Shown: positions 9,154 through 19,036, numbered from the stretch's first letter. The stretch: DNA of 64,000 nt from Bacteroidales bacterium (GCA_025210735.1 JAOARD010000009.1:212576-276575); one strand, 5' to 3'. Notes: generated by a model from the sequence alone, not told the origin. Translations and numbers: made by a program.

Positions 9154-9229
9154 CCATTGACATTAAACATGGTATTGCATAAATGTTTGTAAGAAAAAGC
9201 TTTGCAAAATATTAAAAAACATTTTTGAG

Positions 9230-9880
9230 ATGAATAAATTAATTACATTAGAAGAGGCCGTAGCAAAAGTTAAGAGCGGAATGACAGTGATGATTGGTGG
9301 TTTTTTAGCTGTTGGAACAGCCGAAAATATTGTTGACGGCATTGTTGCATCAGGAGTTAAAGATTTAACAATTATCTGTAACGATACTGCATTTGCCGAT
9401 AAAGGTTTGGGTAAACTTATTGCTAACAAGCAGGTAGCTAAAGTAATTACATCTCATATAGGTACCAATCCTGCTACAATAGAGCAGATGAACAACAAGG
9501 AGTTAGAGGTAGAGTTTAGTCCTCAGGGAACATTAGCAGAGAGAGTGCGTGCTGGTGGAGCAGGTTTAGGTGGTGTACTTACACCAACAGGACTTGGAAC
9601 AATGGTAGCAGAAGGAAAAGATATTATAACAGTAGATGGTAAAGAGTTTCTTCTTGAGAAACCACTTAAGGCTGATGTTGCAATTATTGGCGCAAGTGTT
9701 TCTGACGAAGAGGGTAACTTGGTATACAAGGGAACAACACAGAACTTTAATCCACTTATGGCAATGGCAGCAGAAACAGTTGTTGTAGAGGCTAAAGAGA
9801 TGGTTAAGGTTGGAGAGATTAGCCCTGAGATGGTTAAAACACCATCAATTTTTGTTGATTACATAGTATATAATAAATAA
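9230..9880 (+). CDS. atoD: Butyryl-CoA:acetoacetate CoA-transferase, alpha subunit
   Basis: A 216-residue family I CoA-transferase alpha subunit. It has the N-terminal glycine-rich stretch [19 protein letters not shown] and the later [16 protein letters not shown] typical of AtoD-like subunits. With the beta subunit encoded at 18366 it should move CoA from butyryl-CoA to acetoacetate, the last step of lysine fermentation; that specificity is inferred from operon context. It is the first gene after the promoter box, and kal follows 16 nt later. Alpha and beta genes are usually adjacent, but here they bracket the kal-kce-kdd-kam genes. Confidence 0.9.
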   Translation: MNKLITLEEAVAKVKSGMTVMIGGFLAVGTAENIVDGIVASGVKDLTIICNDTAFADKGLGKLIANKQVAKVITSHIGTNPATIEQMNNKELEVEFSPQGTLAERVRAGGAGLGGVLTPTGLGTMVAEGKDIITVDGKEFLLEKPLKADVAIIGASVSDEEGNLVYKGTTQNFNPLMAMAAETVVVEAKEMVKVGEISPEMVKTPSIFVDYIVYNK

Positions 9881-9896
9881 TAAAAATATAGTTGAT

Positions 9897-10286
9897 ATGA
9901 ATAAGTCGATGATCAGATTACGTATGAGCTCACACGATGCTCACTATGGTGGAAATCTTGTTGATGGAGCTAGAATGCTTCAGCTTTTTGGTGATGTAGC
10001 AACAGAACTGTTAATCCAGAGAGATGGTGACGAAGGACTGTTTAAAGCATATGATATGGTTGAGTTCTGTGCTCCTGTATATGCTGGCGACTATATTGAG
10101 GCTGTTGGTGAGATTATTGAAGAGGGTAACAGTAGTCGTAAGATGAAGTTTGAGGCTCGTAAAGTAATTGTTCCGCGTCCTGATATTTCAGATTCAGCAT
10201 GTGATGTATTAGAAGAGCCAATAGTTGTTTGTAGAGCAACAGGTACTTGTGTTACACCAAAAGCATGTCAGCGTAAAAACAAATAA
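9897..10286 (+). CDS. kal: 3-aminobutyryl-CoA ammonia-lyase
   Basis: A 129-residue small hotdog-fold protein, the length known for Kal. It eliminates ammonia from L-3-aminobutyryl-CoA to give crotonyl-CoA in the cytoplasm. The opening [22 protein letters not shown] and the central [20 protein letters not shown] are the parts I recognise. Assignment rests on size, fold type and its place directly before kce, 12 nt downstream. It has no signal peptide. Other hotdog thioesterases are similar in size, but the operon makes Kal by far the best reading. Confidence 0.92.
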   Translation: MNKSMIRLRMSSHDAHYGGNLVDGARMLQLFGDVATELLIQRDGDEGLFKAYDMVEFCAPVYAGDYIEAVGEIIEEGNSSRKMKFEARKVIVPRPDISDSACDVLEEPIVVCRATGTCVTPKACQRKNK

Positions 10287-10298
10287 AAATATTGACCA

Positions 10299-11123
10299 AT
10301 GGAAAAACTGATTATTACAGCAGCAATCTGCGGTGCAGAGGTAACCAAAGAGCATAACCCGGCAGTTCCTTATACAATTGAGGAGTGTGTACGTGAGGCA
10401 GGTCTTGCATATGAGGCAGGAGCAAGTATTATTCACCTTCATGTAAGAGAAGATGATGGTACGCCTACACAAGATAAAAACCGTTTTAAAGCAGTAATGG
10501 ATGCTATCCATGCAAAATATCCTGATGTAATCATTCAGCCTTCAACAGGTGGTGCTGTTGGAATGACAAACGATGAGCGTTTGCAGCCAACAGAGCTTAA
10601 TCCGGAAATGGCTACACTAGATTGTGGTACACTTAACTTTGGTGGCGACGAGATTTTTGAGAACACAGAGAACACAATTAAGTACTTTGGAGAGAAGATG
10701 ATTGAGCGTGGCATTAAGCCTGAGCTTGAGGTGTTTGATAAGTCAATGATTGACATGGCACTTCGTCTTCACAAAAAAGGATACATTAAATCGCCAATGC
10801 ACTTTGATTTTGTAATGGGTGTAAATGGTGGTATATCAGGAACACTACGCGACTTTGTTTTCCTACGCAACAGTATCCCTGCTGATGCAACATATACAGT
10901 AGCAGGAATCGGGCGTTTTGAGTTCCCATTAGCTGCTGCAGCAATTATAGATGGCGGACACGTACGTGTAGGATTTGAAGATAACACAATGCTTGCTAAA
11001 GGCGTTATGGCAAAATCAAACGGAGAACTTGTAGAGAAGGTTGTACGCCTTGCAAAAGAATTTGGACGTGAGATTGCAAACCCTGCTGAGGCAAGAGAGA
11101 TATTAGGATTAAAACAGAAGTAA
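10299..11123 (+). CDS. kce: 3-keto-5-aminohexanoate cleavage enzyme (BKACE family)
   Basis: A 274-residue TIM-barrel enzyme of the beta-keto acid cleavage (DUF849) family. It converts 5-amino-3-oxohexanoate plus acetyl-CoA to 3-aminobutyryl-CoA and acetoacetate. The zinc ligands are visible as H46 and H48 in IIHLHVRED and a glutamate in VGFEDN (E227), close to the positions described for the characterised enzyme. The length is normal. Kal uses one product and the CoA-transferase the other, so the gene sits between its partners functionally. The spacing of 27 nt to kdd supports one transcript. Confidence 0.95.
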   Translation: MEKLIITAAICGAEVTKEHNPAVPYTIEECVREAGLAYEAGASIIHLHVREDDGTPTQDKNRFKAVMDAIHAKYPDVIIQPSTGGAVGMTNDERLQPTELNPEMATLDCGTLNFGGDEIFENTENTIKYFGEKMIERGIKPELEVFDKSMIDMALRLHKKGYIKSPMHFDFVMGVNGGISGTLRDFVFLRNSIPADATYTVAGIGRFEFPLAAAAIIDGGHVRVGFEDNTMLAKGVMAKSNGELVEKVVRLAKEFGREIANPAEAREILGLKQK

Positions 11124-11150
11124 TTATCATTCAGATATATTTTTAGAGTA

Positions 11151-12185
11151 ATGGAAAGAGGTAATAAATTTGGTACTCACAGAGTACTTGAGCCAAAAGG
11201 AACACTTCCGCAACCGGCACAGAAACTGGACAACACTATGTCTATCTTCGATAACGAGATTTTAATTGATGTTAAAACTCTGAATATTGATTCAGCAAGT
11301 TTTACTCAGATTAAAGGCGCTTGCGATGCCGATACTGCAAAAATGGAAGAGATGATTCTTTCTATTGTAGGTGAGCGCGGAAAAATGCAAAACCCTGTTA
11401 CAGGTTCAGGAGGAATGTTAATTGGTGTGGTTAAAGAGATTGGACCAAACTTCCCTGATAAGAACCTTAAGGTTGGCGATACTATTGCTACACTTGTTTC
11501 GCTTAGCTTAACTCCACTTAAAATTGAGAAGATTAAAAATATTAACATCTCTAACGATCAGGTTGATGTTGATGCTCAGGCTATTCTTTTTGCTAGTGGA
11601 ATATATGCTGTTCTACCGAACGATATACCAGAGAAACTTGCTCTTGCAGCACTTGACGTAGCTGGTGCTCCTGCACAGGTTGATCGTCTTGTAAAAGAGA
11701 ACGATACTGTATGTATCATTGGTGGTGGCGGAAAATCAGGTGTTCTTTGCTGTTACCAGGCTATGGAGAAAGTTGGACCAAACGGTAAAGTTATTGTTGT
11801 TGAGTACTCTGCAGAGAATGCACAGCGCATCAAAGATCTTGGTCTTGCGCATGAAGTAATTGTTGCCGATGCTACAGATGTAATGAATGTTTATAACAAA
11901 GTTACTGAGATATGTGGTGAGGACGGATGTGATGTAGTTATTAACAATGTTAATATTGCAAACACAGAGATGACATCAATTCTTATTACAAAAGACAGAG
12001 GATGTGTTTACTTCTTCTCAATGGCTACATCATTTACTAAAGCGGCTCTAGGAGCAGAGGGAGTAGGAAAAGACGTTGATATGATTGTAGGAAACGGATA
12101 TGCAATTGGGCATGCTGATCTTACACTTGAAATTATCAGAAAGTCAGAAGGAATTAGAGAGTTGTTTGAAAAATTATACGTTTAG
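11151..12185 (+). CDS. kdd: L-erythro-3,5-diaminohexanoate dehydrogenase
   Basis: A 344-residue NAD(P)-dependent dehydrogenase that oxidises and deaminates 3,5-diaminohexanoate to 5-amino-3-oxohexanoate. A Rossmann-type segment VCIIGGGGKSGVLCC (about residues 184-198) is clear, followed by a strand ending in VVEYS. The N-terminal MERGNKFGTHRVLEPKGTLPQPA is typical of Kdd rather than other alcohol-dehydrogenase-like proteins. It lies between kce and kamA; its stop codon is part of TTTAGGAAAATG, so the kamA start follows after 4 nt and translation is probably coupled. Confidence 0.95.
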   Translation: MERGNKFGTHRVLEPKGTLPQPAQKLDNTMSIFDNEILIDVKTLNIDSASFTQIKGACDADTAKMEEMILSIVGERGKMQNPVTGSGGMLIGVVKEIGPNFPDKNLKVGDTIATLVSLSLTPLKIEKIKNINISNDQVDVDAQAILFASGIYAVLPNDIPEKLALAALDVAGAPAQVDRLVKENDTVCIIGGGGKSGVLCCYQAMEKVGPNGKVIVVEYSAENAQRIKDLGLAHEVIVADATDVMNVYNKVTEICGEDGCDVVINNVNIANTEMTSILITKDRGCVYFFSMATSFTKAALGAEGVGKDVDMIVGNGYAIGHADLTLEIIRKSEGIRELFEKLYV

Positions 12186-12189
12186 GAAA

Positions 12190-13431
12190 ATGATTGATAA
12201 TCGTAAAAAGTTCTTTCCGGAAGTTACTGACGAGCAGTGGAACGACTGGAGATGGCAGGTTAGAAACCGTATTGAGACACTGGATGAACTTAAGAAGTAC
12301 ATCAGTCTGACAGAAGAAGAAGAAGAGGGAGTGCGTAAGTCGTTAGAGACTTTGCGTATGGCAATTACTCCATATTACCTTACACTTATTGATACTGAAA
12401 ACCCTGATTGTCCTGTTCGTAAGCAGGCTATTCCTATGGGTGCTGAGGTACACAAAGCAGATGCTGATCTTCTTGATCCACTGCACGAGGATGAGGATTC
12501 ACCGGTTCCTGGATTAACTCACAGATATCCGGACAGAGTACTTTTCCTAATCACAGATATGTGTGCTATGTATTGTCGTCACTGTACACGTCGTAGATTT
12601 GCTGGTCAGTCAGATGCTTCTACGCCAGACGATAATATAGAAAAAGCAATAGAATATATAGCAAAAACACCTCAGGTAAGAGACGTTGTTCTTTCTGGTG
12701 GTGATGCACTACTTGTTGGTGACGAGAAACTTGAGTACATTATCAAGAAACTTCGTGCAATCCCTCACGTAGAGATTATACGTCTTGGATCACGTACTCC
12801 GGTTGTTCTTCCTCAGCGTATTACAGAAGATCTTGTAAATATGCTTAAGAAGTATCATCCGGTATGGGTTAATACTCACTACAACCACCCACAAGAGATG
12901 ACTCCTGAAGCAGAGGTAGCACTTGCTCGCCTTGCAGACGCTGGTGTACCATTAGGAAACCAGTCTGTACTTCTTCGCGGAGTTAACGACTGTGTACACG
13001 TAATGAAGAACCTTGTTCATAAGCTTGTTAAGAACAGAGTTCGTCCTTACTATATCTATCAGTGCGATCTTTCAATGGGTCTTGAGCACTTCAGAACACC
13101 GGTTTCTAAAGGTATCGAGATAATTGAGAACCTGAGAGGTCATACTTCAGGATTTGCAGTACCAACATTTGTTGTTGATGCTCCGGGAGGAGGAGGAAAA
13201 ACTCCGGTTATGCCTCAGTATGTTATCTCACAAAGTCCTGGTAAGGTTGTTCTTAGAAACTTTGAGGGTGTTATCACTACATATACAGAGCCTGTGAACT
13301 ACACAACTGAGTGTCACTGCCCTGAGTGTGATAAAACTGCTAAGCCGGAAGGTGTTGCTTCACTTCTTAAAGGAGAAAAGCTATCAATTGAGCCATCAAC
13401 TTTAGCTAGAAAAGAGAGAAACAAAAAGTAA
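12190..13431 (+). CDS. kamA: L-lysine 2,3-aminomutase
   Basis: A 413-residue radical-SAM, PLP-dependent enzyme that starts the pathway by making L-beta-lysine. With the ATG at 12190, residue numbers match the clostridial enzyme as I know it: C125, C129 and C132 for the [4Fe-4S] cluster (CAMYCRHC), K337 in PGGGGK for PLP, D293 and D330 for substrate, and C268, C375, C377 and C380 for zinc. This agreement supports the start; a longer frame from 12100 only overlaps kdd. It is oxygen sensitive, consistent with an anaerobe. The next gene, kamB, begins 3 nt after the stop. Confidence 0.98.
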   Translation: MIDNRKKFFPEVTDEQWNDWRWQVRNRIETLDELKKYISLTEEEEEGVRKSLETLRMAITPYYLTLIDTENPDCPVRKQAIPMGAEVHKADADLLDPLHEDEDSPVPGLTHRYPDRVLFLITDMCAMYCRHCTRRRFAGQSDASTPDDNIEKAIEYIAKTPQVRDVVLSGGDALLVGDEKLEYIIKKLRAIPHVEIIRLGSRTPVVLPQRITEDLVNMLKKYHPVWVNTHYNHPQEMTPEAEVALARLADAGVPLGNQSVLLRGVNDCVHVMKNLVHKLVKNRVRPYYIYQCDLSMGLEHFRTPVSKGIEIIENLRGHTSGFAVPTFVVDAPGGGGKTPVMPQYVISQSPGKVVLRNFEGVITTYTEPVNYTTECHCPECDKTAKPEGVASLLKGEKLSIEPSTLARKERNKK

Positions 13432-13434
13432 TAT

Positions 13435-14442
13435 ATGCCTTTTGTAAAGGATATAGAGAATTATAAGAGTCTTTCGATTGTTGGACTTGAAAAGAATACC
13501 GGGAAGACAGAGTGTCTGAACTATGTGCTGTCGCGTTTAAAAGACAGCGATAGGCAGATTGCTCTGACTTCTATCGGTATCGATGGTGAAAACCGCGATC
13601 AGGTTAAGCAGACACACAAACCGGAGATTGAGGTATACGAAGGGATGATTTATGTTACCCCGGAACTGTATTACCGCAAACGAAAGCTTGTATCGGAAAT
13701 ACTAGATGTGAGTACGCAGCAAACCTGTTTGGGCAGGCTTGTTACAGCACGAGCAAAAAGTTCCGGCAAAGCAATGATCTCAGGTCCTGCAAATAATAAA
13801 GCTCTTAAGGAGCTGATAAACTCTTTGCATAAAAGTGGTGTTGATACAACAATTGTTGACGGGGCTCTGTCTCGTAAGAGTATTGGCTCTCCGGCAGTAA
13901 CAGATGCAATGATTCTGGCAACCGGTGCAGCACTCTCTGCAAATATCCCGCAACTGGTATTTAAAACACAGTATATATATAATCTTATTAATATAGATAC
14001 TGTTGAAAAAACATTAGGAGACAGGTTAATTGATATAGATAACGGAATATGGGCAATTACACCCGATAACCTTATTGTTGATCTTGGAATAACCTCTGTA
14101 CTTATGATAGAGAGAGTAAAAGAGAAGCTATTTGGATACGGGACACGTTTTTTTGTAAATGGAGCTGTGACCGATAAACTGTTTGAGTTTCTGAAAAATC
14201 AGAAACAGATTAAAGAGACAGAGGTTATAGTTCGTGACTTTACAAAGATATTTGCAACACCAGAGGTCTACTACTCATACATAAAAAGAGGTGGAAAAAT
14301 TAGTGTGCTACAAAAAACAAAACTAATTGCTGTATGTATAAACCCGGTATCGCCAGATGGATATAACCTTAACTCCGACGAACTAAAACAGGCAATGGAA
14401 GAGAAACTTCAGCTACCTGTTTACGATGTAAAAAAGATATAA
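13435..14442 (+). CDS. kamB: Lysine 5,6-aminomutase reactivase subunit KamB
   Basis: A 335-residue cytoplasmic protein with a P-loop near the N terminus (GLEKNTGKT, residues 17-25). It occupies the kamB position between kamA and the MutS-like kamC. KamB and KamC are named as the system that restores KamDE after its adenosylcobalamin cofactor is inactivated. The middle (about residues 130-175) has VDGALSRKSIGSPAVTDAMI, which I associate with this family. There is no membrane segment. The kamC start follows 1 nt after its stop, so coupled translation and a complex of the two are likely. The reactivase role is from family naming and context; the sequence itself shows only an NTP-binding protein. 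Confidence 0.85.
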   Translation: MPFVKDIENYKSLSIVGLEKNTGKTECLNYVLSRLKDSDRQIALTSIGIDGENRDQVKQTHKPEIEVYEGMIYVTPELYYRKRKLVSEILDVSTQQTCLGRLVTARAKSSGKAMISGPANNKALKELINSLHKSGVDTTIVDGALSRKSIGSPAVTDAMILATGAALSANIPQLVFKTQYIYNLINIDTVEKTLGDRLIDIDNGIWAITPDNLIVDLGITSVLMIERVKEKLFGYGTRFFVNGAVTDKLFEFLKNQKQIKETEVIVRDFTKIFATPEVYYSYIKRGGKISVLQKTKLIAVCINPVSPDGYNLNSDELKQAMEEKLQLPVYDVKKI

Positions 14443-14443
14443 T

Positions 14444-15874
14444 ATGCAATTAAAAAGTGTAATATCAGAAATTAGCGGATTGCAATTTATGGTTGAGAAC
14501 CTCGACCTTAAATCGTCTGTGGGGAAAAGATTTCTGCTTGATACATACATAATGCAATCGGCAAACCAGATAAATACAGAGCTGGAGCTGGTTGAAAAAG
14601 CATTGCATATTATTAACCACAAAGAGAACAGCAGCCTTATAGATAAGCTGCAAACACGCCTGCTGCATATACGCGATATAAACGGAAGTATACGTAATGT
14701 GGGCAATGATATTATTCTTGATGATATTGAGCTGTTTGAGATAAAATCGTTTGCAATGATTGTGCAGGAGATTATCTCACTATGTAATAAATATGATCAG
14801 AACATAATAGATATCCCTGATCTGTCGGGTATAGTGAATGTACTAGATCCTGATAAAACAAACATTCCATCGTTCTATATATACGATTCTTATTCAGAAC
14901 CTCTGGCACAACTGCGCAGAGATATAAAGAAGCTGAAGAGCGAAGAGTTTGACGATCAGGAAGAGAAAAACCGAAAACTTGATACACTGCTAACAAAGGC
15001 AGAGAAGTTTGAGTTTGAGGTACGTGTAGATCTGTGTAAAGAGATTAAGAGAGACCACAGTAATCTTGAAAAAGCGCTTCATAATATAGCACATCTCGAT
15101 ATAATCATATCAAAAGCACTTCAGGCAAACAGATACGAGCTTTGCCGCCCTCAGGTATCGGAGGACGTAACCGAATATAAAGCTCTTTTTAATCCTGAGA
15201 TAAAGGATAACCTGAAGAATCAACGCCGAACATATCAACCTATAGATATAAAACTGAATAAATCGGTATGTTTTATCACAGGTGCAAATATGGCGGGTAA
15301 AACAGTAATACTAAAAACCATAGCACTTAGCCAGTACCTTACACAATTCGGATTCTTTGTGCCTGCAAAAGAGGCATCAGTAACAATTGTTGATAAGGTA
15401 ATGATATCAATAGGCGATGAGCAGTCTGAACATAACGGACTATCATCATTTGCCTCAGAGATGGTTAAGATAGATAAGATGGTACAAGAGGCTCAGAAAA
15501 AGAGCAATGTACTTATATTAATAGATGAGCTTGCACGCACAACAAACCCTGTTGAGGGTAGAGCAATTGTTAATGCCGTGGCAAATATTCTGTATGAAAA
15601 CAATATCCGTAGCCTTATAACCACACACTACAGCGGATTGAGCAGTCAATGTAGAAAATTACGAGTAAAGGGATTAGATAAAGATATTAAGGCCGGAGAG
15701 ATAAACAGAGACAATATAAATAACTATATAGACTATTCGCTGATTGAAGACGAAGTAGGAGTAACGCCTCATGAAGCACTTCGTATAGCACAAATGCTGG
15801 GAATTAATGAGCAAATTATCAGCAAAGCGCAAACGGAGTTAATGGTCATATCTGATAAGGTAACAGATAGATAG
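14444..15874 (+). CDS. kamC: Lysine 5,6-aminomutase reactivase ATPase KamC (MutS-related)
   Basis: A 476-residue protein whose C-terminal half is a MutS-type ABC ATPase: Walker A GANMAGKT (residues 280-287), a signature-like region around NGLSSFASEM, Walker B LILIDELA and a His in TTHYSGL. The N-terminal half is helical with no recognisable mismatch-binding domain and is far shorter than in MutS (about 850 residues). It is therefore not a repair protein. Its position between kamB and kamD fits the reactivase ATPase of the aminomutase. It probably uses ATP-driven clamp movement to expel damaged cobalamin; that mechanism is inference. Confidence 0.88.
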   Translation: MQLKSVISEISGLQFMVENLDLKSSVGKRFLLDTYIMQSANQINTELELVEKALHIINHKENSSLIDKLQTRLLHIRDINGSIRNVGNDIILDDIELFEIKSFAMIVQEIISLCNKYDQNIIDIPDLSGIVNVLDPDKTNIPSFYIYDSYSEPLAQLRRDIKKLKSEEFDDQEEKNRKLDTLLTKAEKFEFEVRVDLCKEIKRDHSNLEKALHNIAHLDIIISKALQANRYELCRPQVSEDVTEYKALFNPEIKDNLKNQRRTYQPIDIKLNKSVCFITGANMAGKTVILKTIALSQYLTQFGFFVPAKEASVTIVDKVMISIGDEQSEHNGLSSFASEMVKIDKMVQEAQKKSNVLILIDELARTTNPVEGRAIVNAVANILYENNIRSLITTHYSGLSSQCRKLRVKGLDKDIKAGEINRDNINNYIDYSLIEDEVGVTPHEALRIAQMLGINEQIISKAQTELMVISDKVTDR

Positions 15875-15899
15875 AGGAAATTAATTAAAGATTAATAAG

Positions 15900-17459
15900 A
15901 TGCAAAGTAGTAAGTTAGGACTTGATTTTGAGAAAGTTGGTTACGCTAAAAAGGTATCTGAGAAGATTGCCAACAACGTACAGACGTTTGTAGATAATTA
16001 CACTACTGTAGCTGTTGAGCGTACCTTGTGCCGACTTCTGGGAATTGACGGAGTGGATGCTAATGGTGTGCCATTGCCAAACGTTGTTATCGATGAGCTT
16101 AAGGACAAAGGTGTACTTAGCGAGGGAGTAATGTTCTTTCTGGGTAATGCTGTAATTGAGACAGGACTTAATCCGCAGCAAATTGCAGAGAAAGTAGCAA
16201 CAGGTGAGCTAGATATCACTAAACTACCTGTACACAAAGGTGAGGAGATACAAAAGGCAATTAAGCCATTTGTTGATCAGAGTGTAGAGAAGATAAAGAA
16301 CCGTACTGCAAAGCGCGACAACTATCTTAACACAATTGGCGAAGGAGCTAAGCCATACCTGTATGTTATTGTAGCAACAGGAAATATCTACGAAGATGTT
16401 GTACAGGCAGAAGCAGCTGCACGTCAGGGAGCAGATATTATTGCAGTAATCCGTACTACCGGACAGAGTTTGCTAGACTTTGTACCATACGGAGCAACAA
16501 CAGAAGGTTTTGGTGGTACTGTGGCAACACAGGAGAACTTTAAGATAATGCGTACAGCACTTGATAAAGTAGGTGAAGAAGAGGGACGTTATATCCGTCT
16601 GTGTAACTACTGTTCAGGACTATGTATGCCGGAGATTGCAGCTATGGGTGCACTTGAAGGACTTGATGTGATGCTTAACGATGCCCTTTACGGTATCCTT
16701 TTCCGCGATATCAACATGCAACGTACAATTGTTGACCAGTACTTCTCACGTGTACTTAACGGATTTGCAGGGGTTATTATTAACACCGGAGAGGATAACT
16801 ACCTTACAACTGCCGATGCATTTCAGGAAGCACACACAGTACTTGCATCAGATTTTATTAACGAGCAACTTGCAATTGTTGCAGGTCTTCCTGAAGAGCA
16901 GATGGGACTTGGACACGCATTTGAGATGGACCCGGATCTTGAGAACGGATTCCTTTATGAGTTAGCTCAGGCTCAAATGACAAGAGAGATCTTCCCAAAG
17001 GCTCCTCTTAAATATATGCCTCCTACAAAATTCATGACTGGTAACATCTTTAAAGGTCATGTACAGGATGCACTTTTTAATCAAATTGCAATATGGACAG
17101 GTCAGGGACTACAGCTTCTTGGTATGCTTACAGAGGCTATTCATACCCCTTTCATGTCAGACAGATACCTGTCTATCGAGAATGCTAAATATATCTTCAA
17201 TAACATGAAGAGTATTGGCGACGAGATGGAATTTAAAGAGGGTGGTCTGATAAGAACAAGAGCACAAAAAGTACTTAACGATGCTATTGAACTTCTTGAG
17301 AAGATTGATAAAGAAGGACTATTTACAGCTCTTGAAAAAGGAATCTTTGCTGATATCAAACGTCCGTTAGATGGAGGTAAAGGCCTTGATGGTGTGGTTG
17401 AAAAAGGAACAAACTACTTCAACCCATTTATTGCAATTATGAATAAAAACTTAAAATAA
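15900..17459 (+). CDS. kamD: Lysine 5,6-aminomutase alpha subunit
   Basis: A 519-residue TIM-barrel subunit of beta-lysine 5,6-aminomutase, the normal length for KamD. Together with KamE it moves the terminal amino group of beta-lysine to C5, using adenosylcobalamin and PLP. The central stretches QSLLDFVPYGATTEGFGG and GTDAFQ-like segments around the barrel, and the C-terminal NYFNPF, are typical. It starts 25 nt after kamC, and kamE follows 58 nt later with GGAG upstream of its ATG. The alpha subunit makes most of the substrate and adenosine contacts. Confidence 0.96.
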   Translation: MQSSKLGLDFEKVGYAKKVSEKIANNVQTFVDNYTTVAVERTLCRLLGIDGVDANGVPLPNVVIDELKDKGVLSEGVMFFLGNAVIETGLNPQQIAEKVATGELDITKLPVHKGEEIQKAIKPFVDQSVEKIKNRTAKRDNYLNTIGEGAKPYLYVIVATGNIYEDVVQAEAAARQGADIIAVIRTTGQSLLDFVPYGATTEGFGGTVATQENFKIMRTALDKVGEEEGRYIRLCNYCSGLCMPEIAAMGALEGLDVMLNDALYGILFRDINMQRTIVDQYFSRVLNGFAGVIINTGEDNYLTTADAFQEAHTVLASDFINEQLAIVAGLPEEQMGLGHAFEMDPDLENGFLYELAQAQMTREIFPKAPLKYMPPTKFMTGNIFKGHVQDALFNQIAIWTGQGLQLLGMLTEAIHTPFMSDRYLSIENAKYIFNNMKSIGDEMEFKEGGLIRTRAQKVLNDAIELLEKIDKEGLFTALEKGIFADIKRPLDGGKGLDGVVEKGTNYFNPFIAIMNKNLK

Positions 17460-17517
17460 TATCTGCCTTGCAGAGTAACTATCTGCTGGAGATTAAAAAA
17501 TTAAAGGAGACTGTAAT

Positions 17518-18309
17518 ATGAGCGGAGGACTTTATTCAACTGACTCAAACGATTTTGATAAGACGTTAGATCTTACTAAGATAAAGCCATATGGCGATAC
17601 CATGAACGATGGTAAAACACAGGTTAGTTTCACCCTTCCTGTACCAAAAGGTGAAGAGGCAATTGAGGCTGCAAAGCAGATGATGAAAAAAATGGGATTC
17701 GAGAACCCTCAGGTTGTATTTGTACAGGAACTGATGGAAGGATTTACATTCTTTAACTGCTACGGAAACTCAATACATACTGTTGACTATACAAACATTC
17801 ATGTTCCAAAGGTAGAGTCTACTACAATGGATATGCATGAGACAGATGACTACATAAAAGAGAACATCGGACGTCCTGTAGTAGTTGTAGGAGCAAGTAC
17901 AGGAACTGATGCTCACACTGTAGGTATTGATGCTATTATGAACATGAAAGGTTTTGCCGGACACTACGGACTTGAGCGCTATGAGATGTTTGAGGCTCTT
18001 AACATGGGTAGTCAGGTGCCAAATGAGGAGTTTATAGCTAAAGCAATTGAGCTTAATGCCGATGTACTTCTTGTTTCGCAAACAGTTACACAGAAAGATG
18101 TTCATATTAAAAACCTTACAGAGTTGGTAGAGCTTCTTGAGGCTGAAGGGCTGAGAGATAAAGTAATACTTATCTGTGGTGGACCACGTATCTCGCATGA
18201 ACTTGCTAAAGAGCTTGGTTACGATGCAGGTTTTGGAATGAACAAATATGCTGACGATGTTGCATCATATGCAGCACAAGAGCTTGACAGAAGATTAAAC
18301 TCTAAGTAA
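17518..18309 (+). CDS. kamE: Lysine 5,6-aminomutase beta subunit (B12-binding)
   Basis: A 263-residue subunit with a dimerisation part and a Rossmann-like cobalamin domain. The B12 motif DxHxxG is D131-A-H133-T-V-G136, with H133 as lower cobalt ligand, and the PLP lysine is K144 in MNMKG. These residue numbers are the same as in the clostridial enzyme, which confirms the ATG at 17518. It has GGAG shortly upstream of the start. B12 dependence means this organism must make or import cobalamin; no B12 gene or riboswitch is seen in the window. Confidence 0.97.
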   Translation: MSGGLYSTDSNDFDKTLDLTKIKPYGDTMNDGKTQVSFTLPVPKGEEAIEAAKQMMKKMGFENPQVVFVQELMEGFTFFNCYGNSIHTVDYTNIHVPKVESTTMDMHETDDYIKENIGRPVVVVGASTGTDAHTVGIDAIMNMKGFAGHYGLERYEMFEALNMGSQVPNEEFIAKAIELNADVLLVSQTVTQKDVHIKNLTELVELLEAEGLRDKVILICGGPRISHELAKELGYDAGFGMNKYADDVASYAAQELDRRLNSK

Positions 18310-18365
18310 TCTGTTTGTGAGCTGCTCTAACTAAATTGATAAATAAGATTAAAAGAAATACTCAA

Positions 18366-19028
18366 ATGGATAAGAAAGAAATAAGAGAGATTATTGCTAA
18401 AAGATCAGCCCTGGAGCTAAAAGATGGTGATGTGGTTAATCTGGGTATCGGATTACCTACAATTATCCCTAACTATGTGCCGGAAAATATCAGAGTGGTT
18501 CTTCAGAGTGAGAACGGACTACTTGGTATGGGACCAGCACCTGCTGAAGGTGAGGAGAATCCTGACTTTGTTAATGCAGGTGGTGGATACATTACACATA
18601 AAGATGGTGCAAGTAGTTTTGATAGCTCTATGTCGTTCAGTGTTATCAGAGGCGGACACGTTGATGTTACCATTCTTGGTGCACTTCAGGTTGACGAAAA
18701 AGGTAACCTTGCAAACTGGATGATTCCGGGAAAGAAAACTCCTGGTATGGGTGGTGCAATGGATCTTCTTGTTGGAGCCAAAAGAGTTATTCTTGCTATG
18801 GAGCACACAGCAAAAGGTAATCATAAAATCATGACAGAGTGTAACCTGCCATTAACAGCTGCCGGACAAGTAAATATGATAATTACTGAGATGGGTGTTA
18901 TGGAGATTACACCTGAAGGAATTGTCCTTACAGAGATAAATCCTCTGTTCACAGTAGAGCAGGTTCAGGAAGCTACAAATGCAAAGCTTATTGTATCTGA
19001 TAATCTGATTGAGATGCGTAAGGCATAA
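18366..19028 (+). CDS. atoA: Butyryl-CoA:acetoacetate CoA-transferase, beta subunit
   Basis: A 220-residue beta subunit of a family I CoA-transferase. The catalytic glutamate is E49 in the SENG motif (QSENGLLGMGP), which forms the glutamyl-CoA intermediate. It pairs with the alpha subunit encoded at 9230, more than 8 kb upstream in the same operon. I use the ATG at 18366 (MDKKEI), because an ATG ten codons earlier would add a basic tail not expected for AtoA. A strong 11-bp hairpin follows the gene. The product acetoacetyl-CoA would go to the thiolase at 35721. Confidence 0.92.
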   Translation: MDKKEIREIIAKRSALELKDGDVVNLGIGLPTIIPNYVPENIRVVLQSENGLLGMGPAPAEGEENPDFVNAGGGYITHKDGASSFDSSMSFSVIRGGHVDVTILGALQVDEKGNLANWMIPGKKTPGMGGAMDLLVGAKRVILAMEHTAKGNHKIMTECNLPLTAAGQVNMIITEMGVMEITPEGIVLTEINPLFTVEQVQEATNAKLIVSDNLIEMRKA

Positions 19029-19036
19029 ATAATATT

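Noticed and set aside
8664..9229. Cobalamin riboswitch upstream of the B12-dependent pathway
   Set aside because: No B12-box-like sequence or suitable fold could be seen; the region shows inverted repeats instead.
12100..12189. Upstream start for kamA
   Set aside because: It would overlap kdd by 86 bp. The ATG at 12190 puts all catalytic residues at the numbers known for the clostridial enzyme.
14444..15874. Annotation as DNA mismatch repair protein MutS
   Set aside because: The ATPase is MutS-like, but the mismatch-binding part is missing, the length is about half, and the gene is embedded in the kam operon.
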